A stretch of 64,000 nt of DNA. It comes from Nocardioides sp. CER19 (lineage in GTDB: Bacteria > Actinomycetota > Actinomycetes > Propionibacteriales > Nocardioidaceae). The position numbers and the translations under genes are program-made. Each line of letters begins with the position of its first letter. Positions within the stretch are counted from its first letter, which is position 1. Positions 8,846 through 17,084 of the stretch are shown piece by piece. The stretch covers positions 186,001 through 250,000 of the forward strand of contig NZ_JARVWS010000004.1 of assembly GCF_029846275.1 (NCBI RefSeq), read 5' to 3'. Under the pieces are notes generated by a model that was not told the origin of the DNA, did no database searches, and saw only the letters and a program-made list of their open reading frames with translations.

Positions 8846-10943
8846 GGTCGGAGATCTCGTCGCGCAGGCGGGCGGCCACCTCGAACTGCAGCTCCGTGGC
8901 CGCGTTCTTCATCTGGTCGGTGAGCTCCTGGATGAGCTGGGCGAGGTCGGCGCTGGGCAGTCCGACCAGGCCGTGCTGGCGGGCCTCGGCGGCCGCGTCG
9001 CCGAGCACCGGGGTCGGGGACTTCTTCTTCACGCCGCCCGCGCGGCCCTTGGCCTCGGTGCCGGCCCACGTCTCCAGCAGCGCCTGGGTGTTCTCGTCCT
9101 CGCGGGCGAGCATCTCGGTTATGTCGGCGATCTTCTTGCGCAGCGGCTGCGGGTCGACGCCGTTGGCCTCGTTGTAGGCGACCTGCTTGGCGCGACGCCG
9201 GTTGGTCTCGTCGATGGCTGCCTCCATCGACGGGGTGATCCGGTCGGCGTACATGTGCACCTGGCCGGAGACGTTTCGCGCGGCACGGCCGATGGTCTGG
9301 ATGAGCGACTTGTCGGAGCGCAGGAAGCCCTCCTTGTCGGCGTCGAGGATGGCGACCAGCGAGACCTCGGGCAGGTCGAGTCCCTCGCGGAGCAGGTTGA
9401 TGCCGACGAGCACGTCGTACTCCCCCAGCCGCAGGTCGCGGAGCAGCTCGACGCGCTTGAGGGTGTCGACCTCGGAGTGGAGGTAGCGGGTGCGGATGCC
9501 GGCGTCGAGGAGGTAGTCCGTGAGGTCCTCCGACATCTTCTTCGTCAGCGTCGTGACCAGGACGCGCTCGTTGCGCTCCGTGCGCAGCCTGATCTCGTGG
9601 ATGAGGTCGTCGATCTGGCCCTTCGTCGGCTTGACGACCACCTCGGGGTCGACCAGGCCCGTCGGGCGGATGATCTGCTCGACCACGTGGGGCGGCATGG
9701 AGCCGCCGACCTTGTCGATCTCGTAGTTGCCCGGGGTCGCGGAGAGGTAGATCGTCTGGCCGATCCGGTCGAGGAACTCCTCCCACCGCAGCGGCCGGTT
9801 GTCCATCGCGCTCGGCAGCCGGAAGCCGAAGTCGACCAGGTTGCGCTTGCGGGACATGTCGCCCTCGTACATGCCGCCGACCTGCGGCACGGTCACGTGG
9901 GACTCGTCGATGACGAGGACGAAGTCCTCCGGGAAGTAGTCGAGCAGACAGTTGGGCGCGCTCCCGCGCGCGCGGCCGTCGATGTGCATCGAGTAGTTCT
10001 CGATGCCCGAGCAGGACCCGACCTGCCGCATCATCTCGACGTCGTAGGTCGTGCGCATGCGCAGCCGCTGGGCCTCGAGGAGCTTGCCCTGCTTCTCGAA
10101 GAGGGCCAGCTGTTCCTCGAGCTCCTTCTCGATCCCGTTGATCGCCCGCTCCATCCGGGCGGGCCCCGCGACGTAGTGGGTCGCCGGGAAGACGTGGAGC
10201 TCCTCGTCCTCGGTGAGCACCTCGCCGGTGACGGCGTGCAGCGTCATCAGCCGCTCGACCTCGTCGCCGAAGAACTCCACCCGCACGGCGTGCTCCTCGT
10301 AGACCGGGAAGATCTCGAGCGTGTCGCCGCGGACGCGGAACGTGCCGCGGGTGAACGACAGGTCGTTGCGGGTGTATTGGATCTCCACGAGACGCCGCAG
10401 GATCGAGTCGCGGTCGTGCTCCTCGCCGACCCGCAGCCGCAGCATGCGGTCGACGTACTCCTGCGGCGTGCCGAGGCCGTAGATGCAGGAGACCGTGGAC
10501 ACGACGATGACGTCGCGCCGGGTCAGCAGGCTGTTGGTCGCCGAGTGGCGCAGCCGCTCGACCTCCTCGTTGATCGAGGAGTCCTTCTCGATGTACGTGT
10601 CGGTCTGGGGGACGTAGGCCTCGGGCTGGTAGTAGTCGTAGTAGGAGACGAAGTACTCGACCGCGTTGTCGGGGAACAGCTGCCGCAGCTCGTTGGCGAA
10701 CTGCGCCGCCAGGGTCTTGTTGGGCTGCAGGACGAGCATCGGCCGCTGCACCTGCTCGGCGACCCAGGCGACGGTCGCCGTCTTGCCGGTTCCGGTCGCG
10801 CCGAGCAGGACGACATCCTTCTCGCCGTCCTTGATCCGGCGTGAGATCTCCGCGATCGCCGCAGGCTGGTCGCCGCCGGGCTTGAAGTCGGAAATCACCT
10901 CGAACGGCGCGACGCGGCGCTCGAGATCGGTCACTGGTCGCAT
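8805..10943 (-). CDS. uvrB: UvrABC system protein B (excinuclease subunit)
   Basis: A 712-residue protein that matches UvrB along its whole length. Walker A is GATGTGKT (48-55), the damage-probing beta-hairpin is YFVSYYDYYQPEAYVP, the DEAD-type box is IDESH, and helicase motifs V-VI include IGRAARN. A UVR domain at the C-terminus (LIQELTDQMKNAATELQFEVAARLRDE) contacts UvrC. UvrB takes damaged DNA from UvrA, verifies the lesion and recruits UvrC for nucleotide excision repair. The ATG at 10943 is supported by TAGGCT 6 nt upstream. I see no LexA box of the TCGAAC-N4-GTTCGA type nearby. The 3' end overlaps the convergent monooxygenase by 41 bp. Confidence 0.98.
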   Translation of the reverse strand: MRPVTDLERRVAPFEVISDFKPGGDQPAAIAEISRRIKDGEKDVVLLGATGTGKTATVAWVAEQVQRPMLVLQPNKTLAAQFANELRQLFPDNAVEYFVSYYDYYQPEAYVPQTDTYIEKDSSINEEVERLRHSATNSLLTRRDVIVVSTVSCIYGLGTPQEYVDRMLRLRVGEEHDRDSILRRLVEIQYTRNDLSFTRGTFRVRGDTLEIFPVYEEHAVRVEFFGDEVERLMTLHAVTGEVLTEDEELHVFPATHYVAGPARMERAINGIEKELEEQLALFEKQGKLLEAQRLRMRTTYDVEMMRQVGSCSGIENYSMHIDGRARGSAPNCLLDYFPEDFVLVIDESHVTVPQVGGMYEGDMSRKRNLVDFGFRLPSAMDNRPLRWEEFLDRIGQTIYLSATPGNYEIDKVGGSMPPHVVEQIIRPTGLVDPEVVVKPTKGQIDDLIHEIRLRTERNERVLVTTLTKKMSEDLTDYLLDAGIRTRYLHSEVDTLKRVELLRDLRLGEYDVLVGINLLREGLDLPEVSLVAILDADKEGFLRSDKSLIQTIGRAARNVSGQVHMYADRITPSMEAAIDETNRRRAKQVAYNEANGVDPQPLRKKIADITEMLAREDENTQALLETWAGTEAKGRAGGVKKKSPTPVLGDAAAEARQHGLVGLPSADLAQLIQELTDQMKNAATELQFEVAARLRDEISDLKKELRQMMEATK

Positions 10944-10949
10944 GCGACG

Positions 10950-10991
10950 AGCCTACGGGGGCGCACCGACAGTCCTGGTGGTCGCTAGATT
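10950..10991. promoter_or_regulatory. Divergent leaderless promoters (uvrB / PLD protein)
   Basis: TAGGCT on the minus strand (10955-10950) lies 6 nt before the uvrB ATG. TAGATT on the plus strand (10986-10991) lies 7 nt before the GTG at 10999. The two start codons are only 55 bp apart, so the promoters must overlap or be very compact. Confidence 0.55.
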
Positions 10992-10998
10992 GACCCCT

Positions 10999-12246
10999 GT
11001 GATTCGCGGCGGAGCGTTGTGGACGTGGCTACGACGCACGCTGCTGGTGTTCTTCGGCGTGCCGGTGTCGCTGGCCGTCGTGATGACGCTGGTCGACGCC
11101 TACCGCAGCCGCGGCCGCCGCCCGAAGCCGTTCCCCGCCATGAGACCGCGCACCACCACGGTCGGCGAGGGCGAGATCACGACGTACACGTTCGGCCAGG
11201 ACCTGTTCGACGACATGATCGCGGCCATCGACGGCGCCCAGCGGCAGATCCTCTTCGAGACCTACATCTGGAAGGGCGACGCGGTCGGCGAGCGGTTCAA
11301 GCGCGCCCTGACCGCGGCCGCCGAGCGCGGGGTCGACGTCTACATCATCTTCGACAGCTTCGCGAACCTGGTGGTGCCGCCGAAGTTCAAGCGGTTCCCG
11401 CCGTCGCTGAAGGTGCTGCGGTTCCCGGTCTACCCGGCCGGCTGGCGGTTCTTCGACTTCACCCGCTACGGGCGCGACCACCGCAAGATCCTGGTCGTCG
11501 ACGACTCCGTCGGGTTCGTCGGTGGCTACAACGTCGGCTCGGCCTACGCCACCGAGTGGCGCGACACCCACATGCGGATCACCGGTCCGGGCGTGTGGGA
11601 CCTCAAGCGCGCGTTCGCCGACTTCTGGAACCTCAACCGGCGCCGGCTGCTGCACGCCAGCGAGCGGCCGCTGCTGCTCGAGACGTCGTCGATGTGGGAG
11701 CCGCGGATCAGGTTCCACCGCAACGTGCCGCGGTTGTGGATGTTCCCGATCCGGTCGATGTACATCGAGGCGATCACGCGGGCGACCAAGAACGTCTACC
11801 TGACGACCGCCTACTTCCTGCCCGACCAGGACTTCGTCGACACGCTCAAGGACGCGGCGCAGCGCGGGGTCGACGTACGCATCCTCATCCCGCTGAAGTC
11901 CAACCATATCGTCACCGACTGGATCTCGCGCGGCTACTTCTCGCAGCTCCTCGAGGCCGGAGTGCGGGTCTTCCGGTTCAACGGCGCGATGATCCACGCC
12001 AAGGCGGCCACCGTCGACGGCACCTGGGTCACGGTCGGCACCGCGAACATCGACCGGCTCAGCCTCACCGGCAACTACGAGATCAACGTCGAGGTCATCG
12101 ACGAGTCCCTCGCCGCCGTGCACGAGCAGATCTTCGAGCTCGACACGACGAACTCCCTCGAGCTGACCCAGAGCGAGTGGGCGGCCCGCGACGTGCACCG
12201 CAAGTTCACCGAGTTCGTGCTGCAGCCGCTGCGGCCGCTCCTCTGA
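10999..12246 (+). CDS. Phospholipase D / cardiolipin synthase-like protein
   Basis: A 415-residue protein. One N-terminal membrane segment (RRTLLVFFGVPVSLAVVMTLVDAY, ~12-35) precedes two PLDc domains. Each domain has the H-x-K-x4-D catalytic motif: HRKILVVD with its His at 161, and HAKAATVD with its His at 333. Each motif is followed by the expected Gly-rich strand (GGYNVGSAYA; GTANIDRLS). Bacterial two-HKD proteins with this layout condense phosphatidylglycerol to cardiolipin, so cardiolipin synthase is the best guess; another phosphodiesterase role is possible. The GTG at 10999 is chosen because TAGATT ends 7 nt upstream. A longer frame to 10666 runs antisense through uvrB and is not credible. 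Confidence 0.9.
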   Translation: MIRGGALWTWLRRTLLVFFGVPVSLAVVMTLVDAYRSRGRRPKPFPAMRPRTTTVGEGEITTYTFGQDLFDDMIAAIDGAQRQILFETYIWKGDAVGERFKRALTAAAERGVDVYIIFDSFANLVVPPKFKRFPPSLKVLRFPVYPAGWRFFDFTRYGRDHRKILVVDDSVGFVGGYNVGSAYATEWRDTHMRITGPGVWDLKRAFADFWNLNRRRLLHASERPLLLETSSMWEPRIRFHRNVPRLWMFPIRSMYIEAITRATKNVYLTTAYFLPDQDFVDTLKDAAQRGVDVRILIPLKSNHIVTDWISRGYFSQLLEAGVRVFRFNGAMIHAKAATVDGTWVTVGTANIDRLSLTGNYEINVEVIDESLAAVHEQIFELDTTNSLELTQSEWAARDVHRKFTEFVLQPLRPLL

Positions 12247-12257
12247 GAAGCAGTCCG

Positions 12258-13181
12258 TCAGCGGGGCAGGTGGGTGCGCGGCGCCATCCGAGGGCCACGG
12301 CGCGGGCGGCGCAGACGGGCGAGGTAGACCAGGCCGACGACCCGGTTGCGGTGCGGGCGGAAGGGCTCGAGGAACGCCGCGAGCTCCTCGTCGTCCCAGG
12401 GGCGACCCTCGATCGCCCAGCCGACGTCCTTGGCGACGTGGTAGTCGCCGAAGCTCACCGCGTCGGGGTCGCCGTGGGCGCGCTGCCGGACCTCGGCGGC
12501 CGTCCACACGCCGATCCCGGGCAGGGTGGTCAGCCGGCGCTCGACCTCGTCGCCGGACAGCCCGACGGTCCGCTCGATGCTGTCGGCCACCCGGGCCGCG
12601 GTGAGGACCGCCCGTGAGCGCGCCGGGTCGACGGGCAGCCGGAGCCACTCCCAGGACGGGATCCTCCGCAGCCGCTCGGCAGTGGGCTGCACGAACAGCC
12701 GCTCGTGCGGGCCGGGTGCGCGGTCGCCGTACCGCTGGACGAGGCGACGGAAGCCCGCGAAGGCCTCCTGGCCGGTGACCCGCTGCTCGATGACGGCCGG
12801 GACGAGCGCCTCCATCACCAGCCCGCTCCGGCCGAAGCGGACCTCGCCGGCCGTCCGGGCCGCCTCCGCGAGCACCGGGTGGTCGGGGGCGAAGCCACTC
12901 GGGTCGTCGTACTGACCGAGGAGACCGGGGACGCTGTCGAGCGCCCAGCGCGCGCCCGGTCCCCACGCCTCGCCGTGGACGGTGCCGTCGGGCTCCTGGT
13001 GGAGCACGAGCGTCGCCGGCCCGTCGGGCGTGACGAGTCCGCGCCAGTGGCGGGCCCGCTCGCCGACGCCCTCGACGCGGTAGGTCGGGTCGCCGGCGCC
13101 GCGGCGCCGGCCGAGCAGCAGCCGGCCGACCCCGACCGGGTGCGGCAGGCGCCACTCCCGGGTCAGGCTGCGCTCCTCCAC
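12258..13181 (-). CDS. DNA-3-methyladenine glycosylase II (AlkA-like)
   Basis: A 307-residue HhH-GPD superfamily protein. The helix-hairpin-helix is LTTLPGIGVWTAAEVRQRA (around residues 225-243). The catalytic Asp follows in VSFGDYHVAKD. The N-terminal third, which forms the AlkA-type beta-sheet domain, is present but divergent. The enzyme should excise alkylated purines in base excision repair. The start is a GTG supported by TAGCGT 7 nt upstream. It is convergent with the PLD gene (12 bp apart) and divergent from the ligase at 13243, forming with uvrB and the ligase a loose DNA-repair neighbourhood. An Arg/Pro-rich tail (RRPRRGPRMAPRTHLPR) extends past the domain. Confidence 0.88.
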   Translation of the reverse strand: MEERSLTREWRLPHPVGVGRLLLGRRRGAGDPTYRVEGVGERARHWRGLVTPDGPATLVLHQEPDGTVHGEAWGPGARWALDSVPGLLGQYDDPSGFAPDHPVLAEAARTAGEVRFGRSGLVMEALVPAVIEQRVTGQEAFAGFRRLVQRYGDRAPGPHERLFVQPTAERLRRIPSWEWLRLPVDPARSRAVLTAARVADSIERTVGLSGDEVERRLTTLPGIGVWTAAEVRQRAHGDPDAVSFGDYHVAKDVGWAIEGRPWDDEELAAFLEPFRPHRNRVVGLVYLARLRRPRRGPRMAPRTHLPR

Positions 13182-13242
13182 GCGGGCGACGCTACGTCAC
13201 GCCCGCGGGCCGTCGGTGCCGAGGTGTTGACTGAGGTCCGTG

Positions 13243-14751
13243 ATGCTCGCCGACGTCGTCGCCACCTCCGCCGCCGTGTCCGCCACCCGGTCACGCAAGG
13301 CCAAGACCGCCGCGCTCGCCGAGCGGCTGGCCGAGGCCTCGCCCGAGGAGCTCGAGGTGGTCACGTCCTACCTCGCCGGCTCCCTGCTGCAGCGGAGGAC
13401 GGGTCTCGGTTGGCGCTCGCTCGCGGCGCTGCCGACCCCGGCCGAGGCGCCGACGCTCGAGGTCGTCGAGGTCCACGAGGCCTTCGACGAGATCGCCGCC
13501 CTTGCGGGCCCCGGCTCCGCAGCGGCCCGTACGTCGGCCGTGGCCGCCCTGTTCGGCCGCGCGACCGCCGACGAGCAGGCCTGGCTGCGCGGCATCGTCA
13601 CCGGCGAGGTCAGGCAGGGCGCACTCGACTCGCTCGTGCAGGAGGCGCTCGCCGCGGCCGCCGGCGTACCACTCCCGGCGCTGCGGCGGGCGGCGATGCT
13701 GGCCGGCTCGACGGTTGCGGTCGCCGCCCGTGCGTTCGCCGGTGAGGAGGCGCTCGCCGACGTCGGCCTCGAGGTCGGCCGCCCCGTCCTGCCGATGCTG
13801 GCCTCCAGCGCGCCGACCGTCGCCGAGGCGGTCGCGAAGGTCGGTGGCGCGGTCGCCGTCGACACGAAGCTCGACGGCATCCGCATCCAGGTCCACCGCG
13901 CCGGCGACGACGTGGTCGTCGCCACCCGCACGCTCGACGACATCACCCACCGGCTGCCCGAGGTGGTCGACCTGGTGCGGTCGCTGCCGGCGGACCGGCT
14001 GGTCCTCGACGGCGAGGCGATCTCGATCGGCGACGACGGCCGGCCGCGCCCGTTCCAGGAGACGGCGTCCCGCACGGCCACCCGGTCCGGGTCGGGCGTG
14101 CACGTGTCGGCGTACTTCTTCGACCTGCTGCACCTCGACGGCCGCGACCTGCTCGACGCTCCCCTGGCCGAGCGGCTGGCCGAGCTCGACGCCCTCGTGC
14201 CCGAGCCGAGCCGCGTGGCGCGGGTGATGACCGACGACGCCACCGTCGCGGAGGACTTCGCCGCCGACGTCCTCAAGCAGGGCCACGAGGGCGTCGTGGT
14301 CAAGAGCCTGACCGCGCCGTGGGAGGCCGGCCGCCGCGGCGCCGGCTGGATCAAGGTCAAGCCCGTGCACACCCTCGACCTCGTCGTGCTGGCCGTCGAG
14401 TGGGGCTCGGGGCGCCGGCGCGGCTGGCTCTCCAACATCCACCTCGGCGCCCGCGACCCGGAGACCGGCGGCTTCGTCATGCTCGGCAAGACGTTCAAGG
14501 GGATGACCGACGAGATGCTGCGCTGGCAGACCGAGCGGTTCACCGAGCTGGCCACCGACGGCACCGACGGCTGGGTGGTGCCGGTGCGGCCGGTCCAGGT
14601 GGTCGAGATCGCCTTCGACGGGCTGCAGCGGTCCACCCGCTACCCCGGCGGGCTGGCGCTCCGGTTCGCCCGGGTCGTCCGTTACCGCGACGACAAGACC
14701 GCCGACGACGCCGACACGATCGAGACGGTTCGAGGGCTGGTGGGGTCCTGA
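13243..14751 (+). CDS. ligB: ATP-dependent DNA ligase (LigB-type)
   Basis: A 502-residue protein. An N-terminal DNA-binding domain (~1-180) precedes the nucleotidyltransferase core with motif I KLDGIRI (catalytic Lys 209), motif III-like FFDLLHLDG, motif IV EGVVVKS and motif V WIKVKP. A C-terminal OB-fold ends around AFDGLQRSTRYPGGLALRFARV. Length and order match the ~507-residue LigB of mycobacteria, a non-essential ATP ligase thought to serve repair beside NAD-dependent LigA. Two starts are possible, GTG 13240 and ATG 13243; CTGAGG at 13231-13236 spaces better with the ATG. It is divergent from the AlkA-like glycosylase. Confidence 0.93.
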   Translation: MLADVVATSAAVSATRSRKAKTAALAERLAEASPEELEVVTSYLAGSLLQRRTGLGWRSLAALPTPAEAPTLEVVEVHEAFDEIAALAGPGSAAARTSAVAALFGRATADEQAWLRGIVTGEVRQGALDSLVQEALAAAAGVPLPALRRAAMLAGSTVAVAARAFAGEEALADVGLEVGRPVLPMLASSAPTVAEAVAKVGGAVAVDTKLDGIRIQVHRAGDDVVVATRTLDDITHRLPEVVDLVRSLPADRLVLDGEAISIGDDGRPRPFQETASRTATRSGSGVHVSAYFFDLLHLDGRDLLDAPLAERLAELDALVPEPSRVARVMTDDATVAEDFAADVLKQGHEGVVVKSLTAPWEAGRRGAGWIKVKPVHTLDLVVLAVEWGSGRRRGWLSNIHLGARDPETGGFVMLGKTFKGMTDEMLRWQTERFTELATDGTDGWVVPVRPVQVVEIAFDGLQRSTRYPGGLALRFARVVRYRDDKTADDADTIETVRGLVGS

Positions 14752-14962
14752 GGCCCGGCTCGCCGGGGTGTCGGGTGTTGCGGGCACCGCCTGGCTCCGC
14801 CCGTCCACGGGTGACCGAGGTCGCCACACTCGACGGCGGCCGGCGGCGTGCCGGGCGGCCGCCACCTCCCCGCTCGAGCCAGCGGCGCTCGCGGTCGACG
14901 ACGTCATCTCGGACGACTCCACGGTCCCCCGGCGGTCGTCATCGGCACCAAGTGATCGTCAC

Positions 14963-14989
14963 ACGTGTGCAACTGGCAGTTGCACACGT
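14963..14989. promoter_or_regulatory. 27-bp perfect palindrome, probable TetR operator
   Basis: Two 13-bp arms, ACGTGTGCAACTG (14963-14975) and its exact reverse complement (14977-14989), flank one central G. The site ends 2 bp before the TACGCT -10 hexamer (14992-14997) of the TetR gene at 15005, so bound protein would cover the -35/spacer region. Autorepression by the adjacent TetR protein is the obvious reading (inference). Confidence 0.75.
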
Positions 14990-15004
14990 CGTACGCTGAG
15001 CCTC

Positions 15005-15685
15005 ATGACGATCCGCACCATCGAGACCGACGGACGCCGCTCGGCGGCCGCTGCCCGCCGCCGGGCCCGCGAGGGCGAGATCATCGCGGCGACCCGCCGG
15101 CTGTTCGACGAGCGCGGCGTGCGCGACGCGCAGATCGAGGACATCGCGCGCGCCGTGGGCATCAACCGCGCGATCGTCTACCGGCACTTCACGGGCAAGG
15201 AGGAGATCTTCGCGCTCACCCTCGTCGGCTATCTCGAGGAGCTGCGCGAGCAGCTCACCGGCGCGCAGGAGGAGGCGTCGACGCCGGGCGACCGTCTCAC
15301 CGCCGCCGTCGGAGCGTTCGTGGAGTACGGCGTCGCGCACCCCGCCTTCACCGACTGCGCTCTGACGCTGATGCGCCGCAACTGGGGCGAGCTGCTCGAC
15401 GAGATCTCCGAGAGCGCGCTGCTGCGCCTGGGCCGCGCGATCACGGGTTGCCTGTCGATCATGGTGGCGATCCTCGAGGACGGCAACGCCGCGGGCGACT
15501 TCCACGTGGCCGATCCGGCGCTGCTCGCGAACACGCTCTACGCGAGCGGCCTCGGCACGTTGCAGCTCGCGCGGGTCGGCATCCTGGTCACCGAGGCGGC
15601 CCCGGGCGTGCCGCGCGTCGGTGAGGTCTCGGTCGAGCAGGTCCGCGACCACCTGGTGAGGTCGGCGCTCGCCGTCGCCCGCTGA
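15005..15685 (+). CDS. TetR/AcrR family transcriptional regulator
   Basis: A 226-residue protein. After a basic N-terminus (AAAARRRAREGEIIAATRRLF) comes the TetR helix-turn-helix (AQIEDIARAVGINRAIVYRHFTGKEEIF trimmed to its core IARAVGINRAIVYRHF, ~48-63), then an all-helical ligand and dimer domain. The ligand cannot be predicted. The ATG at 15005 is chosen over an upstream frame start at 14768 because TACGCT lies 7 nt upstream and a perfect 27-bp palindrome sits just before it, which suggests autoregulation. The gene is convergent with the kinase at 15686, with no spacer between the two stops, so its targets are probably itself and distant genes. Confidence 0.92.
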   Translation: MTIRTIETDGRRSAAAARRRAREGEIIAATRRLFDERGVRDAQIEDIARAVGINRAIVYRHFTGKEEIFALTLVGYLEELREQLTGAQEEASTPGDRLTAAVGAFVEYGVAHPAFTDCALTLMRRNWGELLDEISESALLRLGRAITGCLSIMVAILEDGNAAGDFHVADPALLANTLYASGLGTLQLARVGILVTEAAPGVPRVGEVSVEQVRDHLVRSALAVAR

Positions 15686-17014
15686 TCAGTGCTTCCCGTG
15701 GTGGCTGTGGGCGTGGCCCTTCGCCTTGCCGTGAGCCCGCCCCGCGGCCGAGGGGTGCGACGCCGGTTCGGACACCTTCGCCGGAGGTCGCGCGCGGCGC
15801 ACCGGCGCTGTGGCGACGGTCGTGACGGTCGGGGACGGTGCCAGCGTCAGCCTGACGACGGTGCCGGGGGCGACGCTCCCTCGGGGCGCCACGTCCGTCA
15901 CGACCGCGGTCGCGGAGGACGTGCTGCCCGGTGCGAGCTCCGGCACGAGACCGGCCGCGCTGAGGATCCGGGCGGCGTCGGCGTAGGTGCGGCCGACCAG
16001 TCGAGCGGCCGGGACCTTCGTCGCGGAGACAGGCGCGGCGGCGCCGTACGCGTGGGCGGCGGCGGCCGGGCGGTCGATGTCACTCTGGCCGACGAGCAGC
16101 CATGCCCCCAGGAGCGCGGCCCCGGCGACCGGGACGGCCGCGAGCCAACCGGCTCGGGCCCGCAGCCCTGACGGGACGACCGGGAAGACCGCCGACCCGT
16201 CCGACGAGCGCGCCGCGCGGGCGAGCCGCGCGGTGGTGGCGGCGTCGGCCGGCCGTCGGCGCGGGTCCCGGGCGGTCAGCCGACGCACCAGGTCGCGCAC
16301 CGGCGGGGGGACCGTGCGCGGGAGATCGGGGACGTCCTCGTGCAGGTGTGCCACCAGCGTGGCGATCTGGGTGTCCCGCCGCAGCGGCCGTACGCCGGTC
16401 AGGCACTCGTAGGCGACCATGCCGAGCGCGTAGAGGTCGGACAGCGACGTCGCGCCGGCACCGCCGGCCTGCTCCGGGCTGATGTAGTCGACGGTGCCCA
16501 CGATCGTCCCGGTCAGCGTCAGGGGCTCGACGTCGCGGGAGCGCGCGATGCCGAAGTCGATCAGCGAGATCGTGCCGTCCGACCGGACGAGGATGTTGCT
16601 CGGCTTCACGTCTCGGTGGACGATGCCGACCTCGTGCGCAGCCGTCAGCGCGTCGGCCACCTGAGCGACGAGCCCCATCGTCCGCTCGGGTGACATCGGC
16701 CCCTCGATCGCGAGCACGTCGCGCAGCGACCTGCCGTCGACGTACTCCATGACGAGGAAGGGCGACGGCACGCCGTCCTCCTGCCGCTCGCCGAAGTCGT
16801 GGACGCGGGCGATCGCGGGATGCGCGAGCAGCCCGGCCATCCGCGCCTCACCGCGCAGGCGCTCGCGCGCGTCGTCGTCGGCACCCGGCCGCATCATCTT
16901 GACCGCGACCTCGCGGTCCAGGACCCGGTCGCGCGCGCGGAACACGGTCCCGGCACCGCCGGACCCGATCTGCTCGCACAGCTCGTAGCGCTCCGCGAGC
17001 ACCGTCCCGTTCAC
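15686..17014 (-). CDS. Ser/Thr protein kinase with one PASTA domain
   Basis: A 442-residue Hanks-type kinase of the PknB group. The Gly loop is GSGGAGTVF (17-25), the catalytic Lys is K39 in EVAVKMM, the catalytic loop is HRDVKPSN (Asp 135), the metal motif is DFG (153-155) and the activation segment has YISPEQ. A membrane segment near residues 305-325 (WLAAVPVAGAALLGAWLLVG) is followed by one extracellular PASTA domain (RLVGRTYADAARILSAAGL...). The tail ends in an unusual His/Lys-rich stretch (GKAKGHAHSHHGKH). PASTA kinases sense cell-wall fragments and control division or wall synthesis. The start is uncertain: GTG 17014 or the in-frame GTG 17023. It lies 70 bp downstream of the thiolase, on the same strand. 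Confidence 0.92.
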   Translation of the reverse strand: MNGTVLAERYELCEQIGSGGAGTVFRARDRVLDREVAVKMMRPGADDDARERLRGEARMAGLLAHPAIARVHDFGERQEDGVPSPFLVMEYVDGRSLRDVLAIEGPMSPERTMGLVAQVADALTAAHEVGIVHRDVKPSNILVRSDGTISLIDFGIARSRDVEPLTLTGTIVGTVDYISPEQAGGAGATSLSDLYALGMVAYECLTGVRPLRRDTQIATLVAHLHEDVPDLPRTVPPPVRDLVRRLTARDPRRRPADAATTARLARAARSSDGSAVFPVVPSGLRARAGWLAAVPVAGAALLGAWLLVGQSDIDRPAAAAHAYGAAAPVSATKVPAARLVGRTYADAARILSAAGLVPELAPGSTSSATAVVTDVAPRGSVAPGTVVRLTLAPSPTVTTVATAPVRRARPPAKVSEPASHPSAAGRAHGKAKGHAHSHHGKH

Positions 17015-17084
17015 ATCCCCCACGCCGGCGCGGTACCCGCCGAGCGGCAGCGACGAACTGCGGCTCGCGGGCACCGTGCGCAGG

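Noticed and set aside
10944..10998. LexA/SOS box upstream of uvrB
   Set aside because: No sequence close to TCGAAC-N4-GTTCGA is present in the 55-bp divergent gap.
14752..15004. A small gene between the ligase and the TetR gene
   Set aside because: Frames here lack codon bias and start signals; the visible content is the palindromic operator and the -10 element.
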